Shown one piece after another: positions 44,099-46,307 of a DNA stretch of 46,307 nucleotides. Source of the DNA: Gammaproteobacteria bacterium (lineage in GTDB: Bacteria > Pseudomonadota > Gammaproteobacteria > Chromatiales > Chromatiaceae); assembly GCA_030065815.1 (NCBI GenBank), contig JASJCU010000025.1, positions 1 through 46,307 on the forward strand, read 5' to 3'. Position 1 is the first letter of the stretch, and the number at the start of each line of letters is the position of its first letter. The notes below the pieces were generated by a model that was not told where the DNA came from, searched no databases, and worked only from the letters and a program-made list of their open reading frames with translations. A program made the translations under genes and the position numbers.

Positions 44099-44575
44099 AT
44101 GCGCTTCGTCTGCGACGAGATGCTCAAACGCCTCGGCCAGTGGCTGCGCGTCGCCGGTCACGACGTGCTGATCCTGCCCGACGGCAGCGACGACCGCGAA
44201 CTGCTCGAACGCGCCCGCGTCGAGCAGCGTCTGCTGCTGAGCAGCGACCGGCGGCTGGCCGAGCACCGCCACGCGCGCGACCTCCTCGTCCTGCTCGACT
44301 GCCAGGGGCTCGACGACTGCGTCGCCGCGCTCGCCCGCCATCTCGACGTCGACTGGTTGTTGCGGCCATTCAGCCGCTGCATGGCGTGCAATACGCCGCT
44401 GCGCGACGCGACTGCCGACGAACGCGGCCGGGTGCCCGACGCGGCCCGCGCGCTGGCCTCGACGGTCCGTTACTGCCCGCATTGCGAGCGGCTGTACTGG
44501 GACGGCAGCCATGTCGCACGGATGCGTGAGCGCCTCGCCCACTGGCAGCAGCTGCACACGCCGCGCCGCCGCTGA
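44099..44575 (+). CDS. Mut7-C RNase-domain protein with zinc ribbon
   Basis: The product is 158 residues. It begins MRFVCDEMLKRLGQWLRVAG, the PIN-like Mut7-C start with conserved Asp6. The motif DRELLERARVEQRLLLSSDR follows, with acidic residues. A C-terminal zinc ribbon has CxxC pairs at Cys94/Cys97 and Cys126/Cys129 (SRCMACN, YCPHCERLYWDGSH). The family is predicted to be an RNase. The target is unknown. It is a single gene on the plus strand. Confidence 0.9.
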   Translation: MRFVCDEMLKRLGQWLRVAGHDVLILPDGSDDRELLERARVEQRLLLSSDRRLAEHRHARDLLVLLDCQGLDDCVAALARHLDVDWLLRPFSRCMACNTPLRDATADERGRVPDAARALASTVRYCPHCERLYWDGSHVARMRERLAHWQQLHTPRRR

Positions 44576-44711
44576 CGACGCTGCGCGCCGCGCCAGTCAG
44601 GACACCGGCTGCAGGCCGCTGGGCACGACACCAGGATTGCGCCGGACGCCGCCGACGCGGTCCACAGACCGGTCGGTCGCAGGCGCGACCGCCCCCGGCC
44701 GCGCGCCGTGT

Positions 44712-45347
44712 CTATCCCCGGGCCACGCCGAGCACGATGTCCCAGCTCGCCTGCAGCGGGCCGGCGGCCCCTTCGCCAGGGACGAACGCCGCGGTCACGA
44801 GCGGCCGCTGCTCGACCGGGATGCGTCGGAACAGGAAGTCATCGGCGTTGCGTGGGTCGCCGGCGACGTAGAGCTGGGTCACGAACGGCTCGACACCGGG
44901 CGGGCGCACAGCGACATGGATGTGCGGCGTGCGCCCCGGGTAGGGCATCGGGCGGATCGTGCGGAAGCGATAACGGCCGTCGGCATCGGTCCGCGTATGG
45001 CCGAACCCCTGGAATGCTGGATCGATGGCGGCGCGCCCGGTGTCGCGCGGGTGACGGTAGCGGCCGTTCGCATCGCACTGCCAGATCTCGATCCGGATAC
45101 CGTCGAGCGCGTTGCCGCTGGCGTCGAGCAGCCGCCCGGTCAGATCGCTGACCGTGCCGCGCGCCGTGTCGGTCCGCCCCTGCACGCGGGTCAGGTCGTT
45201 GTCGTCGTCGAGCGGTAGCTCGGCGGGATAGAAGGGTCCCGCAGGTTGGCGCGGCGTCAGCGTCGCCGCTGCCGCCAGCGGTGCTGCGGCGACACCGGCG
45301 ACGACCGCCGCGGTGCGCTGCAGGAACTTGCGTCGTGAATTGGACAT
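44712..45347 (-). CDS. Tat-exported intradiol ring-cleavage dioxygenase-like protein
   Basis: The product is 211 residues. The twin-arginine signal is MSNSRRKFLQRTAAVVAGVA. The core resembles protocatechuate 3,4-dioxygenase beta: GRLLDASGNALDGIRIEIWQ, then CDANGRYRHPRD (Tyr ligand), RPMPYPGRTPHIHVAV (Tyr and His ligands) and TQLYVAGDP. The non-haem Fe(III) ligands appear complete. Periplasmic members are common, but the substrate is not known. No ring-degradation genes are seen nearby. Confidence 0.88.
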   Translation of the reverse strand: MSNSRRKFLQRTAAVVAGVAAAPLAAAATLTPRQPAGPFYPAELPLDDDNDLTRVQGRTDTARGTVSDLTGRLLDASGNALDGIRIEIWQCDANGRYRHPRDTGRAAIDPAFQGFGHTRTDADGRYRFRTIRPMPYPGRTPHIHVAVRPPGVEPFVTQLYVAGDPRNADDFLFRRIPVEQRPLVTAAFVPGEGAAGPLQASWDIVLGVARG

Positions 45348-45501
45348 CGCTTGTCTCCTCGCCGGCCGCGCCGTCGCCGCCGTGTTGCGTCATCGTATAC
45401 CCGACAGCTTACCCGCAGCGCTGCCGCCATCGCCGACCGCCAAACCGTGACGCATTGCTGGTCATGTCCTGGTTTTCCGTCGCCCTGTCCGGCTTGTGTT
45501 C

Positions 45502-45545
45502 GCGATTTTGTCGGCCATCATTGTCATTGATGCGGACAAAATCGC
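45502..45545. promoter_or_regulatory. Imperfect 44-bp palindrome in the dioxygenase/fasciclin divergent gap
   Basis: Outer arms GCGATTTTGTC and GACAAAATCGC are perfect 11-bp inverted repeats. Inside them CATCA and TGATG also pair. It is AT-rich in a GC-rich gap of 373 bp between divergent genes and has no T-tract typical of a terminator, so an operator for a dimeric regulator is likelier. No gene is supported in the rest of the gap. Confidence 0.6.
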
Positions 45546-45720
45546 AACATGACCGGAGGCAGGTGTGAACAAAATGCAGACAGCCGGGTGCAATCTCGCC
45601 GTTTCGCGCGCTCGCCCGGCCCGCCTCCCCGACGCGTCCATGCCGCTGCCGATTCTGACCCCGGCCGCTCTCGCGTAGCCAGCGCGGCCGACCCTTACCA
45701 CAGCAACACAGGTAGATCCG

Positions 45721-46272
45721 ATGAACAAAACGCTCACTGCCTCGATCGCCGCCGCCGCCATCCTAACCGCCGGGACGGCCTGGGGCGCTGGCTGCACCTT
45801 CCAAAAGGGCGGCATGACCGCGTATGCGTCCGCCGGCGCCCCGCAATTCATCCGCGTCGGCGGCTACGGCCACTCCAAGGCCAAGCCGGCCAAGCCGGAC
45901 ATCGTCGACACCGCCGTATCGGCCGGCTCATTCAACACCTTGGTCGAGGCCGTCAAGGCGGCCGGCCTGGTCGAGACGCTGAAGAGCGATGGCCCGTTCA
46001 CGGTCTTCGCGCCGACCGACGAGGCCTTTGCCAAGCTGCCGAAAGGCACGCTCGAGAGCCTGCTCGCCGACCCTGACAAACTGGCGCAGGTGTTGAAATA
46101 CCACGTCGTCCCCGGCAAGCTCGACGCCAAGGCGGTGACCAGCGTCAGCCAGCTGTCGACGGTCCAGGGCAGCGCGCTCAGCGTCGGTGACATCGCGATC
46201 GCGCAGACCGACATCATGACGTCGAACGGCATTATCCATGTCATCGACGAAGTCCTGATCCCGCAGAGCTGA
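45721..46272 (+). CDS. Exported fasciclin (FAS1) domain protein
   Basis: The product is 183 residues with a Sec signal ([20 protein letters not shown]) cut after WGA. A linker contains [10 protein letters not shown]. One FAS1 domain covers about residues 60-183, with [20 protein letters not shown], the H1 motif [26 protein letters not shown] and the H2 end [11 protein letters not shown]. Bacterial FAS1 proteins act in adhesion or as secreted matrix proteins. It is complete within the window. Confidence 0.95.
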   Translation: MNKTLTASIAAAAILTAGTAWGAGCTFQKGGMTAYASAGAPQFIRVGGYGHSKAKPAKPDIVDTAVSAGSFNTLVEAVKAAGLVETLKSDGPFTVFAPTDEAFAKLPKGTLESLLADPDKLAQVLKYHVVPGKLDAKAVTSVSQLSTVQGSALSVGDIAIAQTDIMTSNGIIHVIDEVLIPQS

Positions 46273-46307
46273 CGTCGACGGCAGCGACCGGCCGCGACAC
46301 CGCGGCC

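Noticed and set aside
43432-44127. A 231-codon minus-strand frame upstream of imuA
   Set aside because: Composition typical of GC-rich noncoding sequence; it crosses a GC tract and overlaps the Mut7-C start.

Overview
This window is a very GC-rich bacterial chromosome segment. Gene content and order point to a gammaproteobacterium, probably near the Chromatiales/Ectothiorhodospira-type lineages. The main evidence is the chain aspS-nudB-yebC-ruvCAB-ybgC-tolQRAB-pal-cpoB, together with Prc, ProteoGSH-type glutamate-cysteine ligase, a PomAB stator and an imuA-imuB-dnaE2 mutasome. I cannot fix the genus from sequence alone. No rRNA, tRNA, CRISPR array or autonomous transposase was seen.

Layout. 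(1) 1-11.6 kb, mostly minus strand: the Tol-Pal envelope operon (cpoB partial, pal, tolB, tolA, tolR, tolQ), ybgC, ruvB, then ruvA, ruvC and yebC. The chain is interrupted between ruvA and ruvB by about 3.5 kb (a small hypothetical, a DUF6064-like membrane protein, a Tat-exported aldo/keto reductase and a DUF6639-like exported protein). tolR and tolQ are pushed apart by an inverted-repeat element. (2) 11.7-16.5 kb: a second interruption, between yebC and nudB. It starts with a 250-bp MITE-like element and holds an HDOD regulator, a DUF971/MoaD-like fusion, an ArsM-type methyltransferase and a GDSL esterase. (3) 16.5-22 kb: nudB, aspS, an FmdB zinc-ribbon gene, then pomA-pomB-PilZ-small hypothetical, a sodium-type motility stator with a likely c-di-GMP-binding protein. 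(4) 22-37 kb: ordinary housekeeping genes (SDR, gshA, a PBP7-like peptidase, prc, Nudix, BepA-like protease, mazG, HMCES/YedK, dgt, ceramidase-family protein, DUF6279 lipoprotein, DsrE-like and TlpA-like proteins). (5) 37-43.5 kb: the damage-inducible mutagenesis operon imuA-imuB-dnaE2. (6) 44-46.3 kb: a Mut7-C RNase-like protein, an exported intradiol dioxygenase-like protein and a fasciclin-domain protein.

The most unusual part is region 5. Four elements built from 7-bp repeats (AGGGCCG arm on the left, CTGCCCT arm on the right, plus strand) sit inside or at the junctions of imuA, imuB and dnaE2, all in the same orientation. They extend reading frames rather than break them: two lie inside dnaE2, one supplies the ImuA C-terminus and one occupies the place of the dnaE2 start codon. 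The left edge of each of the four abuts a perfect inverted repeat. At three of these edges host coding sequence forms at least one arm, and at the fourth the palindrome lies at the imuB start. In addition, a 258-bp MITE-like element, related to the one at 11.7 kb, lies between imuA and an AT-rich GAACAAA-TATA-GAACAAA site that resembles a GTTC-N7-GTTC LexA box. Together these suggest a repeat family, possibly undescribed, that has repeatedly remodelled a mutagenic polymerase operon and its control region.
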